Assembly (NCBI GenBank): GCA_025766275.1
Contig: JAFKAC010000028.1
Span: 186,001 to 250,000, forward strand
DNA: 64,000 nt
DNA from: Lactarius indigo
Lineage: Eukaryota; Basidiomycota; Agaricomycetes; Russulales; Russulaceae
Reading direction: 5' to 3'
Below, piece after piece: positions 21,251 to 32,543 of the stretch (positions within the stretch are counted from its first letter, which is position 1; the number at the start of each line of letters is the position of its first letter). The notes under the pieces are model-generated. The model made no database searches. It had not been told where the DNA came from and saw nothing but the letters and a program-made list of their open reading frames with translations. The position numbers were made by a program, and so were the translations under genes.

Positions 21251-24200
21251 TCACCGAAAGTCGTGGGCCGGCCAATCGCGCTGTTCATCGGCAATACGCT
21301 CTAACGCAGTGGCGCGCTCCAAACGATAGATGGCGTCGCGTCGGTCGTCTTGTGCGCATGCGATCATTGCGCGGAGCTGGCTCACTCTCGCCCGAAGTCG
21401 ATCCAGCTCGTAGCTGGCCGCGCGGAAACGCGTAACTTCCGCGGTGAGCGACTCATCGTTGATACGATTGAGTGCGCGGTCGGTGATCTTGTCCGCCTCG
21501 AAGACGACAAGGTCCTCGTGCGGGTATGTGGGGCGGAGCGCGGCGGACACGTGGGGTTCGGCGTAGAAGGGCTTACCATAGACGTGCGGCGACCCCGGTA
21601 TAACTCCCAGTATGAGGGGGTCCGCCCCTCCAATGATCTGGACGTGCGACGCATCCCTCTCTACTCCATCTGGCCCGGTGATGGGGTATCGAATGTAATG
21701 GGGTCGTCGGTTCACCCTGAACCCTTCAGGCGCAATGACATGCGCGGGGTCCTCGGCGGCGGTGAACGGACGGTGATCGGCGGCGCCAGGCACGCGCACA
21801 CGTCCTCGATACATGGGGGACCCGTCGGAGTAGGTGAGCCAGGGCGTGATGAGGGGATTATCAGGGTCGCGTTTCGTTCGAAGGAAGGTGTGTCTCGCCG
21901 GGTAATAATCTTCGTCGTCATGGCCAGCCTCAGCTGCCGCCATCGCTGCCGTCGCTCGCGCATCTCCCTCAGTCGGGCCGCTGCTGAGTCCAGCTGTTCC
22001 TTCTGCCATGCTGCCGCTACCCTCTTCCAACCCTCCAACTCATACTCCATCAGCGCTTGAACGCTGGTCGTTGCTCGGGAAAACTCCGCGAACGCCGATG
22101 AGGTCGTCGCTTGGGGGGATAGCGGCGATGGGTTCACGCTCGCCGCGATCGTTTCGGAAGACGTGGACGACGGCTTGGTGGTCGTCGGGGGTGGTCGTCG
22201 GGTCTGGAAATCTGGTGACGACGTTGATCCATTCTTGTGCGGTGATGGGCCCCTCTGCTGGTGCAAGAGGTGTCCATGGCGTGAGCTGAGTGTTGGGAAC
22301 TTCGGTGTCGTCGTCCTCTGCCAAGAGGGCACGTGCGTCTTCTGCGAGGGAGTCGAGGAGCTGCGCCTGTGTGACATGTCGTAGTGGGGAAGTGGGCATG
22401 AGAGTAGTGGCTGAACGAAGGAAGAGGGGATGACTGTCCTCTGTCCGGGCGACTCCCACTTTATCTTTTCTGCCGTGGGTTTGCGCTTCCTGATACAGGC
22501 AGAGCGCCTCCGGCACAAAGACGTCATCTTTGTTAACCCACTGGTTCTCCGAGTCTGGGTACCCCTTCCATTTGACCAGGTATTGGAGGCGTCTTCCTCT
22601 GCCGAAATGCCGAGTGTCTAGAATGGCCTCGACTTCGTATTCCTCTTCCCCATCTATCAGTTCGGGCGGTGGTCGTGTGAAGTTCTCCCCGTGTAAGGAA
22701 GTTTGCTTGTACGGTGTGAGAAGATCGATATGAAACACTGGGTGGATACTCCACTGCGTGGGAAGCTCCAATCGATAGTTGTAAGGGGACATCACCTGTG
22801 CCACTCGAAAGGGTCCGTGGCGTCGCGCCGCTAATTTCGCTGTAGGCTGATTGGTTCGGAGATGTTTGCCCTCGAGCCATACGAGGTCGTTGAGGCTGAA
22901 CTTGGGCGTATCTTTGTTGCGTACCCATGACTCTTGCGCCTTCTTTATAAGGCGTTGGGCGTTGTCTCTGGCTTCTTTTAGCTGTGTCAGTCGCGCGGTC
23001 GCGAGGGGAATGGGAGATGGCTTATCCGTCCAGTCCGCTTGTGGGTTATACCCCATCAGAAGTTGGAACGGCGACTCTTTGGTGTGTTCATGTGGCCAGT
23101 TGTTGTGCGCAAATTCGGCGATTGGTAGATAAGCTTCCCAGTTGTCTTGCCGCTCATTTACCCAAAAGCGTAGGTACTGTTCCAGCCACTGGTTAGTTCG
23201 TTCGGACTGCCCATCGGTACGCGGATGGTATGCGGTTGATATGTTCTGTTGAATCCCCAGAATGCGGCATACTTCTCTGGTAAACTTGGACGTGAAGCGG
23301 GGGTCACGGTCGCTTATTATCTTGCGCGGCAGCCCGAAGCGTTTGAACACCTGAGCGACGTACAAAGTCGCCGTTTCTTCTGCGGTGATTTCTTCTCGAC
23401 ATGGGATGAAGATGGAGGCCTTGCTGCAGTCATGGTCCGTGACAGTTAGTATACTGTCGTATCCCTTGGAAACGGGGAGTTTGGTGATGAAGTCTACCGC
23501 CACCATGTGGAACGGCATGGCTTCCAGTATTGGCGTGATAGGATGCAGCGCGGCTCGTATGGGCCTCGTGTTGACTTTATTCCTTTGGCATTCTGCGCAG
23601 CCTTGCACGTACTCATACACGTCTCTCCGGAGTCGCGGCCACCAGTAGTGTCTCTCCAGGATGCGTTGAGTTTTCGCAATTCCCGGATGGCCATGTATTG
23701 GCAAGTCGTGATGGTCGTGTATTAGTACACGTTGAGTCGATGCTGGTCCTGTGATTACGAACCTGCCGTCCTTATACCACTCTCCTTGTATCTTTTTGAG
23801 GTGATGAGGATCGACCCATATTTTGATCACCTCCTCGTCTTGCTGGTGGCGTGGTTGCAGCAGATTTGGGTTTGCGATGAAGGTGCACGCGGTGTTAAGG
23901 GTTCGTACAAAGACTTCAGGGGGTAGAACCGTTACTTCGCTGTTGTCCTCGACTCCTTGGTCGTAATCCGGTCGTCTAGACAATGCATCTGCTCGCCCGT
24001 TGTTCTTTCCCTTGATGTGATGAATTTCGAAGTCGTATTCAGAAAGTTCGAGTACTTCCCTGGCGACTTGCCTGCTGATCTTCTGCGGTGACTTCCAGTA
24101 TTGTAGGTTTAGATGGTCCGAATAGATTTTAATTTTGTGGGGGGCGCCTGCGAGGAGTGGTCGCCAGTTCCGTAGGGCTTTAACTATCGCGAGCAGCTCT

Positions 24201-25987
24201 AGGTCGTAGATGTCGTAGTTTCTTTCGGCTTCGGAAAGCGTCGCCGAGTAGTAACCTATGGGATGTCGCTTGTTGTCAGACTTCTTTTGCAGTAATACGG
24301 CTCCCACCGCGTAGCCCGAAGCGTCTACTTCCAACTCGAATGGATCTTGAAGGATGGGGTGTGCTAGTACCGGTTCCTCCGTTACGAGACGTTTTAGGAT
24401 GTTGAACGCCCTTTCTTCTTCTTCAGTCCACCGCCATTCTTCGTCCTTCCGTGTTAGTTTAGTGAGTGGCTTGGCGTGAGTTGCGAAACCGCGGATAAAG
24501 AGTCTGTAAAAGTTACAGAAGCCGAGAAAAGAACGGACGTCTTTGACTTTTGTTGGTGTTGGCCAGTCCTTGATACCTTGAACTTTTACAGGGTCCATTC
24601 GGGTCACCCCCCTCTCAAGGATTACCCCCAGGTAATCCATCCGCGGTTGATGGAACAGGCACTTCTCGAGTTTAAAATAGAGGTCATGTTCTTCCGCAAC
24701 GTGCAAGACATCGCGGACGGCGTCCACATGGGCCGCTAGATCGTGATCAAAGTGAGTGGCGATACCAATATCGTCCATGTAGACGTGAATGGTAGTGCCC
24801 AGTCGTTCGTGCTTTGCTATTGTGTCGCGATAGATATGGTTCATCATGGCCTGGAAGGTAGCGGGGGAGTTGGTGAGTCCGAAGAACATGACCGTGGGTT
24901 CGAAGAGGCCGAATTTAGTTTTGAACGCTGCCTTTTCCTGATCGCCGTCGCGGATACGTATGTTATTGTAGCCCCATCGGATGTCGAGTTTCGTATAGAT
25001 GTGGGCATTGCTGAGGTCAAAGATGAGGTCTTGTATGAGCGGTAGCGGATACTGATTTCGAATGGTGTGGGAGTTAATGACCCGGTAGTCCTGTACCGGT
25101 TGTAGTTTCCCGTCCTTCTTTTTGATGAAGAAGAAGGAGGATGCGTACGGGGAGATAGAAGGGCGCAAATAGCCCTGCTTTAGCTTTTCCTCTAGAAACT
25201 CCTTGAGTTCGCCCTCTTCTTTTTGGGTCATAGGATAGATCTTGCAGTCGATAGCGGCCGGCGCGGATGGTTTGAAGTCTATTGCATGATCCCATGGCCT
25301 TGCCGGAGGGAAGCGGTGCGAGGCTTGCTCGTTGAAAAGTTTGGTGAACATTGCGTATTCTTGAGGGAGCACTGCTGCCGTTTGTTGTTGTTTCGCTTGT
25401 ATGGCCAACTCTGTCGAGGTGGTGGCTCGAGCGAACGTCTCTTCTTCCAGTTCTCGCACAATGTCTTCCTTTTCGGCCACTATGAGGGCGCGAATGGTTG
25501 TTGTCGATAGCAACGCTTCGTTAGTTGCTAATATTACCGGCTGCATGTCGGGGTGTATGGTGGCAGTGGCCCAGCTGATTGTTGGTTCGAATGCGCTTAG
25601 CCATGGATAGCCCAGCACCATGTCTTCGCTTCCAAGGTCGGTGACCAGGAAGGTCATTTGTTTTATCTGTCCCCGTGTTTTCACTTCTAGGTTAACATAA
25701 TGAGTGATTAACCCAGCTTTGTTTTCCGTGTTGTCTATATTCCATATCTTGCGAGGCGTATTTAGCGGTTGTGTCTGGATACCAGCCCGCTTTGCCAGGC
25801 TTGGTCTGATGAAGTTGTCGGTTGCGCCAGAGTCAACCAGCGCATTTGTTTCAGTCGTTTGGTAATTTGTACGGACAGTTACTGGAATTCGCATAGATCG
25901 ATAGCGCGTTGTCACAATTACAGAATTACATTGAAGAGCCCTCACCCAGACTGACGGGTTCAGGCGTCCCGAAAACCCTCTTTTCCC
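21251..25987 (-). pseudogene. pol: Pol of gypsy C, one premature stop in the tail
   Basis: From the frameshift site (25987) the frame is open through protease (LVDSGATDNF), RT (YMDDIGIATHF), RNase H (IYSDHLNLQYW), integrase with HHCC finger and D,D,E core (TDGQSERTNQW), and chromodomain (YLVKWKGYPDSENQWV). A TGA at about 22040-22042 lies in the C-terminal tail. Element B has Arg there (GVRVGRLEEG), so this is CGA to TGA. The tail then continues in frame to the stop at 21251. All enzymatic domains are upstream of the stop, so a shortened, possibly active polyprotein is conceivable. Confidence 0.9.
25937..25987 (-). other. -1 frameshift signal of gypsy C
   Basis: GGGAAAA (plus-strand TTTTCCC, 25981-25987) in the gag frame is followed by the CCT/AGG and ACCCG/TGGGT stem with loop TCAGTC. 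The innermost pair is a G-T wobble here. The outer GAC/GCT extension pairs only partly, unlike in A and B. Confidence 0.7.
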
Positions 25988-28023
25988 CACAAGTCTTGAA
26001 GTATAAGATCCTTTACTTCATCCGTACTGTTGGCCACTTGTGTGAGCCACTCTTTGGCCTGTTCCCCTGCTGTTTTTGTGCTTGCAGCGTTGATTTGGGG
26101 TGCGGGCGTTATACTTGGCGCGGGCGACATATACCCGGGCAGCGACGGCGCGTACTGTGATGGCGCGTGTTGTGAGATGGGTCCCTGAGGATATCCCGTA
26201 GTTTCGATCATACGACTGCTGGATGGGGCAGCCTGCCACTGTTGCTGCGTGTGCGGGTATGGACAATTTCGTGAGAGGTGGCCAGGAGCGTGACAGTTGT
26301 AACAAAGGACGTTCCTTAAGTCCCTTCGAGATCCTCCTCTTCCTCGTCCTCGAGCTCCCGGTCCTCCTCTTGGTGGAAATGGTGGTGTAGGCCAGTCGCG
26401 GTGTGGTAGTTTGTTGAAGTCGATGTCTTCAGACCCCGCAAGTCTCACCTTGGCGCGGTCAGCTGAGGTGTCCATCGCCCACGGGTTAGTTTGTGGTAGG
26501 TTCTGCGGGAGCGTCCATCCCGCATTGCCGCCCTGTTTCTTTGGCGGTGTCGTCGTATTTTTGTATTCATTGAGTCGTGCTTTGAGGTGTATATAATTCT
26601 TCTGCCGCTTGAGGACGGCCCTTTTCCAGTCATCGAACGTGACGGGGTCATCAAACTGGAACGCGTTCTTGAACAGTTCCTTGGGTAGACCCGACGTGAA
26701 GAGGTCGATGGTTTGGGGTTCGTTGAGGCGATAGTGAGCCTTCCGTGCGAGCTGTTCAAAATCATTGACGTACTTGTCAATGTCTTCTCCCGTCATTTTG
26801 AAGCCCTTTCGTAGTATGGCTTGGGCTTGTTCTCTTTCTAGCGTGTTTTCGAACCTCTGGCTGAATCCGTCGGCTACGGCGTCCCATAGGTCGCGAGTGT
26901 AGGGATTGATCCCTCGTTGTATTTGCCTATTGAGCCAGTTTAGGAAGGATAGGACCCATTCGCTGACTGCTCCGCCTTTGATGTAGGAAAGAAACAGAAG
27001 GCATCTTCTGTAGTCGTTGCGCATGATAGGGGCGTCTAAATTCATGCCCCAGTAGACATGCCACTGCGTTAAAAATTGGTCTACTTTGAGTCTGTCCCCG
27101 TCAAAGATAGAAGGTGGCTCGCCGGTTAGTTTTTCGTTATGGTGTCCTCCTCCTCTGGCATCACCACCTCCCCCTCCTCCGCCACCGCCTCCTCCACCTC
27201 CTGGTGGTCCCGTGGGTGGCATTCTTGGTGGTTCGGTTCTTCGTAGATCAAACGGGATACCTCCCCCTGGTGGCGGTGGCGGATCTCCACCCGGTCCTCC
27301 CACCCCTGGTGGGAGGTCTAGTGTGGGTTGTCATCCGGATGGGGGGTCTCCTCGGTCTGACCCTATTGCTCGGAAGATGGCTGCATCGTCGGCGGTCATT
27401 CGTACGCCGGTGTCAGGGTTGATGGGCATAAGGATTTCTCGTGCTTCCTCTCGTATTGCGCGCGCTTCTTCAATCGCGACCTCTTCCATTGCTCGCGTTA
27501 TTGTTGCCATGATGGCTGGTGAGCGGATATGAATTGGCTCTGGTTCTGTGATGTGCGCGGACTCAGCTCGTTCGATGAGGAGATCTTGTATTGCTCCTCC
27601 GCTAGTTTCTGTTTGGTTTGGCTCCCGCCCTTCGCTTTCGTCTTGGCTTTGTTCTTCTTCTTCTGATATTACTTCTCCGGTAGAGTGTTCTCGTATTTGT
27701 CCGTCGATGGGGCCCCAATCTGCTCGGCTGTTGAGCTCTCGGGCGTCGATGTCGCACTGATACCTGGGTCCTGCTGGTCGTATGACGTCCCACTGGGATT
27801 CTATGGGGTTCCACGTAACCTCCATCCAACACAAGTGGTCGAAGTTGAACTCAACTGGTCGGAACCTACTAGGTCCGTTGAATTCCACAAAATATCCGGT
27901 TTCTTCTTGTCTTTCCCTCCAACTAGCGGCTTGTAAAAAGCGCGTGGGGACGTTACGTTCTCCTCTTCTTGGGAGTGAATAGGGACGGAAACTCGTCCAC
28001 TGGTCTCTTGTTGTTACGGCCAC
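25960..28023 (-). pseudogene. Gag of gypsy C, one premature stop
   Basis: Starts MAVTTRDQW at 28023 and closely follows gag of B, with a shorter polyglycine run. A TGA at 27331-27333 (DPPSG-stop-QPTLDLPP) breaks the frame where B has arginine. The frame continues from there to the zinc knuckle CYNCHAPGHLSRNC and the stop at 25960. The break again fits CGA to TGA. Confidence 0.9.
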
Positions 28024-28029
28024 GATGGG

Positions 28030-28040
28030 ATCTTGGTCTT
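28030..28040 (-). other. Self-complementary primer-binding site of gypsy C
   Basis: On the coding strand AAGACCAAGAT lies two bases after the 5' LTR, identical to the site in B. The LTR of C carries ATCTTGGTCTT downstream of its TATTTAAA box. The other hairpin arm has one mismatch (AAGACCAAGAC). Confidence 0.7.
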
Positions 28041-28042
28041 AA

Positions 28043-28508
28043 TGTAACGTCGTCACGACGTTGGCTCGACTTGAGCTCGACTGAGGCGATAACAACTTAG
28101 CGGATGCCTTGAAGACACGAAGGTCCAAGCGTAGACAGCGGTGAACACCTGAAGGTGCACGGTTCTTGTAAGAGGAGGCGAGAGAGAGAGAGCAGGAAAC
28201 AAGTGACGATTCGAGAAGACCAAGATGGCGTGTCTTGGTCTTCGTGAGACAGTTTAAATACACAAGCTAGCAGACTTAGAAGTGCTGCTATGAGTCCTCG
28301 TAGGTAGCGTCCGACGTATCGCGTAAGTATCTCAAACCCTAGTACTACTAGTACTAGTATCGGTGGCGTCCATCCTCAGTCAGCTATCAGTACCGTATCT
28401 CCTATCGTGTTACCATATCACTGTGCCGTCGTAAGTAAGTCCGCAACTAATATACCTTACCGCCGTAGTTGCAACCGGTACAGTAAGGGTATGAACCAAA
28501 ACGTGACA
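28043..28508 (-). repeat. 5' LTR of gypsy C
   Basis: 466 bp. On the coding strand it starts TGTCACGTTTTGG and ends GACGTTACA. It contains TATTTAAA and the hairpin described for B, followed by the primer site. Confidence 0.95.
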
Positions 28509-29148
28509 CATACTGTTTCTACGACCTTTCTATCAAATTCGGCGCCTTGTCGCCAGTGTCTCTCAATGCGGTCCACCAAATCTTGGATGATTTTTAACCG
28601 ACCATCTGCATCGGCAGCCCGGAACTCGGCAGTGTGCTTCTGCAACATGCTCGCTTGTTCATCTGTGATTTCAATGTCCTGCTTTGAGGGGCTGTGAAGT
28701 GACATCAACAGAGGGCGTTTGCATAAATACAATGGTTATACACACCTTTCTTCACTCGTGGCACCTCCCACCTCGTCCTCAAGATCGGCAGCGAGCCAAC
28801 GTAACTCGCCAGATGCAACTGACCCGAAGTCAGAAGATGGATACGAGCCCTCAGACTCTAGACCTGAGTCGTAGTCTTCGTCTGAGGTTTCATCATCTGA
28901 CAGAGCTACGTCCTTCTCCCCCTTACTGCGATGCACAGAATTGGGCTTGGCACCTTTCTTGGTTGTTTTTTCGGGCATGGGGAAGATTCACGGGAGGGAC
29001 AGACTGAAGGTCTGACAATCTGCGGCAGTTTAAGTGACGATATCACATGCTTGGCAGTGTGGGTTTGTTTATCGGCAGCTAGAAAAACTACGGAATTCAG
29101 GTGGATCGGCAGCTAGTCTTCTGCACCAAGTTCCTTAACGGTTAGAAT

Positions 29149-30452
29149 ATGCAGTCTTTCCAGCCTGTTAACTCCCGCAGACTCACTCCCCTGAGTCTCT
29201 CGCATCTCTGTGCCCAATATCTCCGAGCTCAGTTCCGATTCAAGTTAGATGAGCGCTCCTCTGAGCTGATTGACGCTGCCATGGCGCCACAAGTCCCCCT
29301 GATGCTGCCGGTGCATCTAATTTTGGAGCTGGACCGAATGGCACTCACTCTGGTGGAGGCCTTCATGAACCGCGGTCAGTTATGTAGACCAGCCACTCAG
29401 GCATCAATTTCTGAAATAATCTGAGCAGTAAAGATAGAGTGGGATGCTACGCGTTATGCGGAGAAGCTCCCAAAGAAGTTCCCAAGGCCGGGAACTGCTG
29501 CCGCAGACGCTGGCGAGGCCATTATGAGAAGGCAATATCCTCCACGGAATGATTCAGCTGCCGACATTCCCATTTCAAGACCCTGCATTATTGTTGATAT
29601 GCAGGGAGTTATATTGGCATGGCACCTTCCTGGAATCTTGAATGATTCTAGGCAAGTGAGTTTATTCACCTTGTCCGATCACCACATCAAATTGAATATG
29701 CATTTTAGAGTGAAATGATGGCCGCGACGGCGAAGTTACATCCATTGCTGGAAAAGCGCCGAACAGGCACCTCTTGGCGCCTTGATCCAGGATACTTTCC
29801 TTCGGGATTAGATGGCCATCAAGGGTTAATTGACCTTTCACCTGCATGGTTCCAACAAGGGCATGAGGTGAGCTGTTTAATCATGTAATATTTTCTTGTT
29901 CGGTAGCTGATTTCAATTGAGACGGTACAAAATTTCCCTCAGGTCTCCGTGTCTTTGAAAAATCCAGCTGCCTTAGACTGGCTAGATCGCGCCACTGAAA
30001 CGAATTCAATAATGGGTGCGATACTGGCTGTCATTCATCCGGAACTTTATGATGCCGGTCGGGATACCTTCAAAGTGCTAAGAAGCTGCTCTGAGATCAA
30101 GCCCCAGGAGATCCTCCACAAATGGACATCCGTTTACAGCGGCATCTCTGTCATATGCAACCGCCTCACGCCACCACATCGGGATGTCAGTTCCAGAAAA
30201 CAATGGTATGACCTACTGGCATCTGTAGGAAGCTACCGAAATTGCAATTTGAAGCTGCCGGGTCTTGGACTTTCACTTGAGTATGGTCCTGGTTCGGTAG
30301 TTGGAGTGTTAGCAGCAATGTTGGAGCATGAAGTGGAGCACTTTGAAGGAGAAAGAGTGTGCTATGTATATTTTATGAGGGATAGAGTGCACGAGTGGGC
30401 TAAGGTGCCAGGGAAATCTTGGATGTCAGTAGACTGCTATCCGGTAGCGTAG
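29149..30452 (+). CDS. TET/JBP-like 2-oxoglutarate/Fe(II) dioxygenase carried by KDZ-L
   Basis: Four exons (29149-29374, 29429-29655, 29709-29867, 29943-30452) give about 373 residues. The C-terminal half has the double-stranded beta-helix signatures of the fungal TET/JBP family: RPCIIVDMQGVILAWHLPG, then NRLTPPHRDVSSRKQWYD with the iron-binding HxD, then YGPGSVVGVLAAMLEHEVEHF, and GERVCYVYFMRDRVHEW with the distal His/Arg region. Members oxidise 5-methylcytosine in DNA. The gene lies inside the transposon, next to and divergent from the companion gene (170 bp between starts). The first intron removes an apparent TGA at 29422. The function is assigned from motifs and from the known KDZ-TET/JBP link. 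Confidence 0.82.
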
Positions 30453-30720
30453 AGAATTCCAGTGCTTTCTCCTATATATATTTCCTTCCCTTGGTGAAGT
30501 CAGACTTCTATGTCCCTAGCAATGAGCATAGGTGAAATGGGGCATAGCCATTGGAGCAGATCTATGGGGTTGGCAGCTCATCTGTTGGCTCAATGTTTTG
30601 CAGATGCAAAGAAATGTTGTTTTTTGCAGCAGCTCACCAAATGTCTCAAGCGCGTACATCTTCCCAAGAAAAGTGAAATGGTGGTCTGTAGTGGCCAAGA
30701 ACCTGAGTTTGCCTATTCCC

Positions 30721-31045
30721 CCTCTTCTGAGCTGCCGAACAATTCAAAATCCTTTCCATGTTAATGGGGCGTGCTCATACTGCTTTCATAGAGACTATAC
30801 TATCAAGCTTTATGTATCAATCTAGCTGTGCAAGACAAATCTGTTGTTTTTTGTCTACAGTGACTGAGGATCTAGATTTGTGAATGCAGAGTGCTCCCTC
30901 CTCTGAGCTGCCGAACAATTCAAAATCCTTTCCATGTTAATGGGGCGTGCTCATACTGCATCCTCAGAGTCTATACTATCGAGCTTTATTTCTCAACCTG
31001 GCTGCACAAGATAAATGCTTTGTTTTTTTGTCAAGACAGACCCAT
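30721..31045 (+). repeat. Direct duplication of about 150 bp in a KDZ-L spacer
   Basis: The block starting CTGAGCTGCCGAACAATTC occurs at 30727 and again at 30903, 176 bp apart. It is followed by similar sequence (CTATACTATC, TGCACAAGA/TGTGCAAGA). Each copy carries a CTGCCGA motif. The rest of 30453-31293 shows no gene. Confidence 0.8.
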
Positions 31046-31293
31046 CTTAGCGGTTATCTATCTTGGCACTGTTGATATCGTAAATAGGGTCTGGTTGCAA
31101 CATTGGCAAAACCAGGCCATCTAAGGACCCTAGATCGTGCTTCGGCAGCTACTGACTGATGCGCCCAGATGACAGACTCCAAAATGATGGCTGGCTGCAC
31201 TTTCAGGTGCCTTAATAACTGCCTTTTACAGGACCCATTTGTGGATGTATAACAGGCTGTTGTCCCGCAATCCTTTTCCCTTACAGCAAACGA

Positions 31294-32039
31294 TGAAGAG
31301 AACAGCATACTATCAAAGGTGAGTAATATTATGGCACTGTTTCCCTGCTCTTCAATACGAGTGGCCAGATATCTTATGTGCTAAATTCCTAGGAACAAAA
31401 AACCCCTCCAGACTTACCAGCGGGAATATGCTCGGCGGAAGCGAGCACCTGGGTACCGAAAGGTCAGCAAAGCAGAGCGTGCACTATTGGAGGAAAGGTG
31501 TGCGCAGAGGTGCATGCTAATGGCAGTGGAGGACCTGCCGAAGTGCTCAAAGGCTGCTCTTTCCTGGTGCATCTGCTACCCCCTCCAGTGACTTTGTTCT
31601 CACATGGATATCAAGGGGCTACGAATGTTCTCTCATCTTACAATCCAAATCGGCAGATTCCCGAAGAACCCCAGACATGATAGAGGAGGAAGAAAGGGCT
31701 CGCAACTGCTTCGATGAGTTGAAATTCATACTTCAAACATTCTGCCTTTTCCCGTGGATAGAGCCATTCCAGAAGCATGTTGAAGACTTTATTCAAGAGC
31801 GGCTTTCAGAAGCAGCAAGTATTATAGCAGTACCAGGAATAGAAGAAGAAGACTCAATCCGCCTTCATGGATTACAACGCTTGGTAGCTGGCGCCATTCA
31901 AGAAGTGGAGCTGGTACAGCAACCTGGGTATGCCACTACATGTGCTAGGGAGGATGGCGCTATTATATGGGATGGTCGAGGGTATGTGATTAAAAACTTA
32001 TCTGCTGTGTCCTTGCCTCACACACCTTCTCAGAGTTAA
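31294..32039 (+). CDS. KDZ-L unknown small basic/acidic protein
   Basis: The likely start MKRTAYYQ (31294) is followed after an intron (31320 to about 31392) by a basic segment (NKKPLQTYQREYARRKRAPGY). After a second intron an acidic helical part follows (IEEEERARNCFDELKFILQ..., HVEDFIQERLSEAASI) to about 31980, perhaps with one more short exon. Gene limits are tentative. I do not recognise the family. It lies directly upstream of the transposase on the same strand. Confidence 0.5.
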
Positions 32040-32543
32040 TTCGAGGAAGTTTCGGCAGCGTTATGGCTGGTGATACCAATTTCCCAGCTTGTTCAAGCTA
32101 CATGTGTATTTAGCTACATATGGTCTATCGTCCCATATCCATATAAAGTAAATAAAAAATGCGTTACATTCATGAAGTGGCCATTGGCTATCGGTGAGGA
32201 CATCAGGTGCATTGGAAGGAAGATGTCCAGAGAATGTCTCCAACAGACATTGGACTCGTTGAACATCCCAGAGTGGTTTGCAAGGCTGCCGATGCCGGTC
32301 CCTCAAATCCACCAACAGTAGAGTGGGCGGCTATAGGTCCAGATCTATCCGATCTGCAAATACAATGCCTGGCCTGCCAAAGCTGTAAATGAAATATCTA
32401 GACTGCCGAAGCTGCCGAAGCTACTGAAGCCACTGAAGTTGCCAGAACAATACTCGGACTGCCAACTTTTCCGGTAGGCTGATAAGAGGCACTCCTCCAA
32501 GCATATATGCCACAACGCAAAACCCCACCTATCTTGGCTCCCC

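Larger units (their letters stand above)
20754..28508 (-). mobile_element. Complete gypsy element C (same family as A and B), minus strand
   Basis: Two 466-bp LTRs (20754-21219, 28043-28508) are flanked by the 5-bp duplication CATAC (20749-20753, 28509-28513). The LTRs differ at three positions, all CpG to TpG, so it is the other young insertion here. Gag and pol have one premature TGA each. On the coding strand the duplication reads GTATG, the 5' splice donor of the companion gene's intron. Confidence 0.95.
19115..28978 (-). pseudogene. KDZ-L companion gene, interrupted by gypsy C
   Basis: Starts MPEKTTKKGAKP at 28978, with an acidic Ser-rich N-terminus. The next exon (PSKQDIEITDEQASMLQKH... 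to FDRKVVET) ends at about 28514. Gypsy C then occupies 20754-28508. The gene resumes at LVRRYLYNKCRQERKRF and runs through several short exons (TQVKYRAEAKKWAEQG, EKHGIHTIQDFSETMY, LPMDENGYPVLPKWEDID) to a proline-rich and basic tail (PPSKRQKVDRR) with TAA at 19115-19117. It is homologous to the gene at 55446-57410 in KDZ-R along its length, including the position of the intron that received gypsy C. The function is unknown; this gene pair travels with KDZ transposases. Confidence 0.8.
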
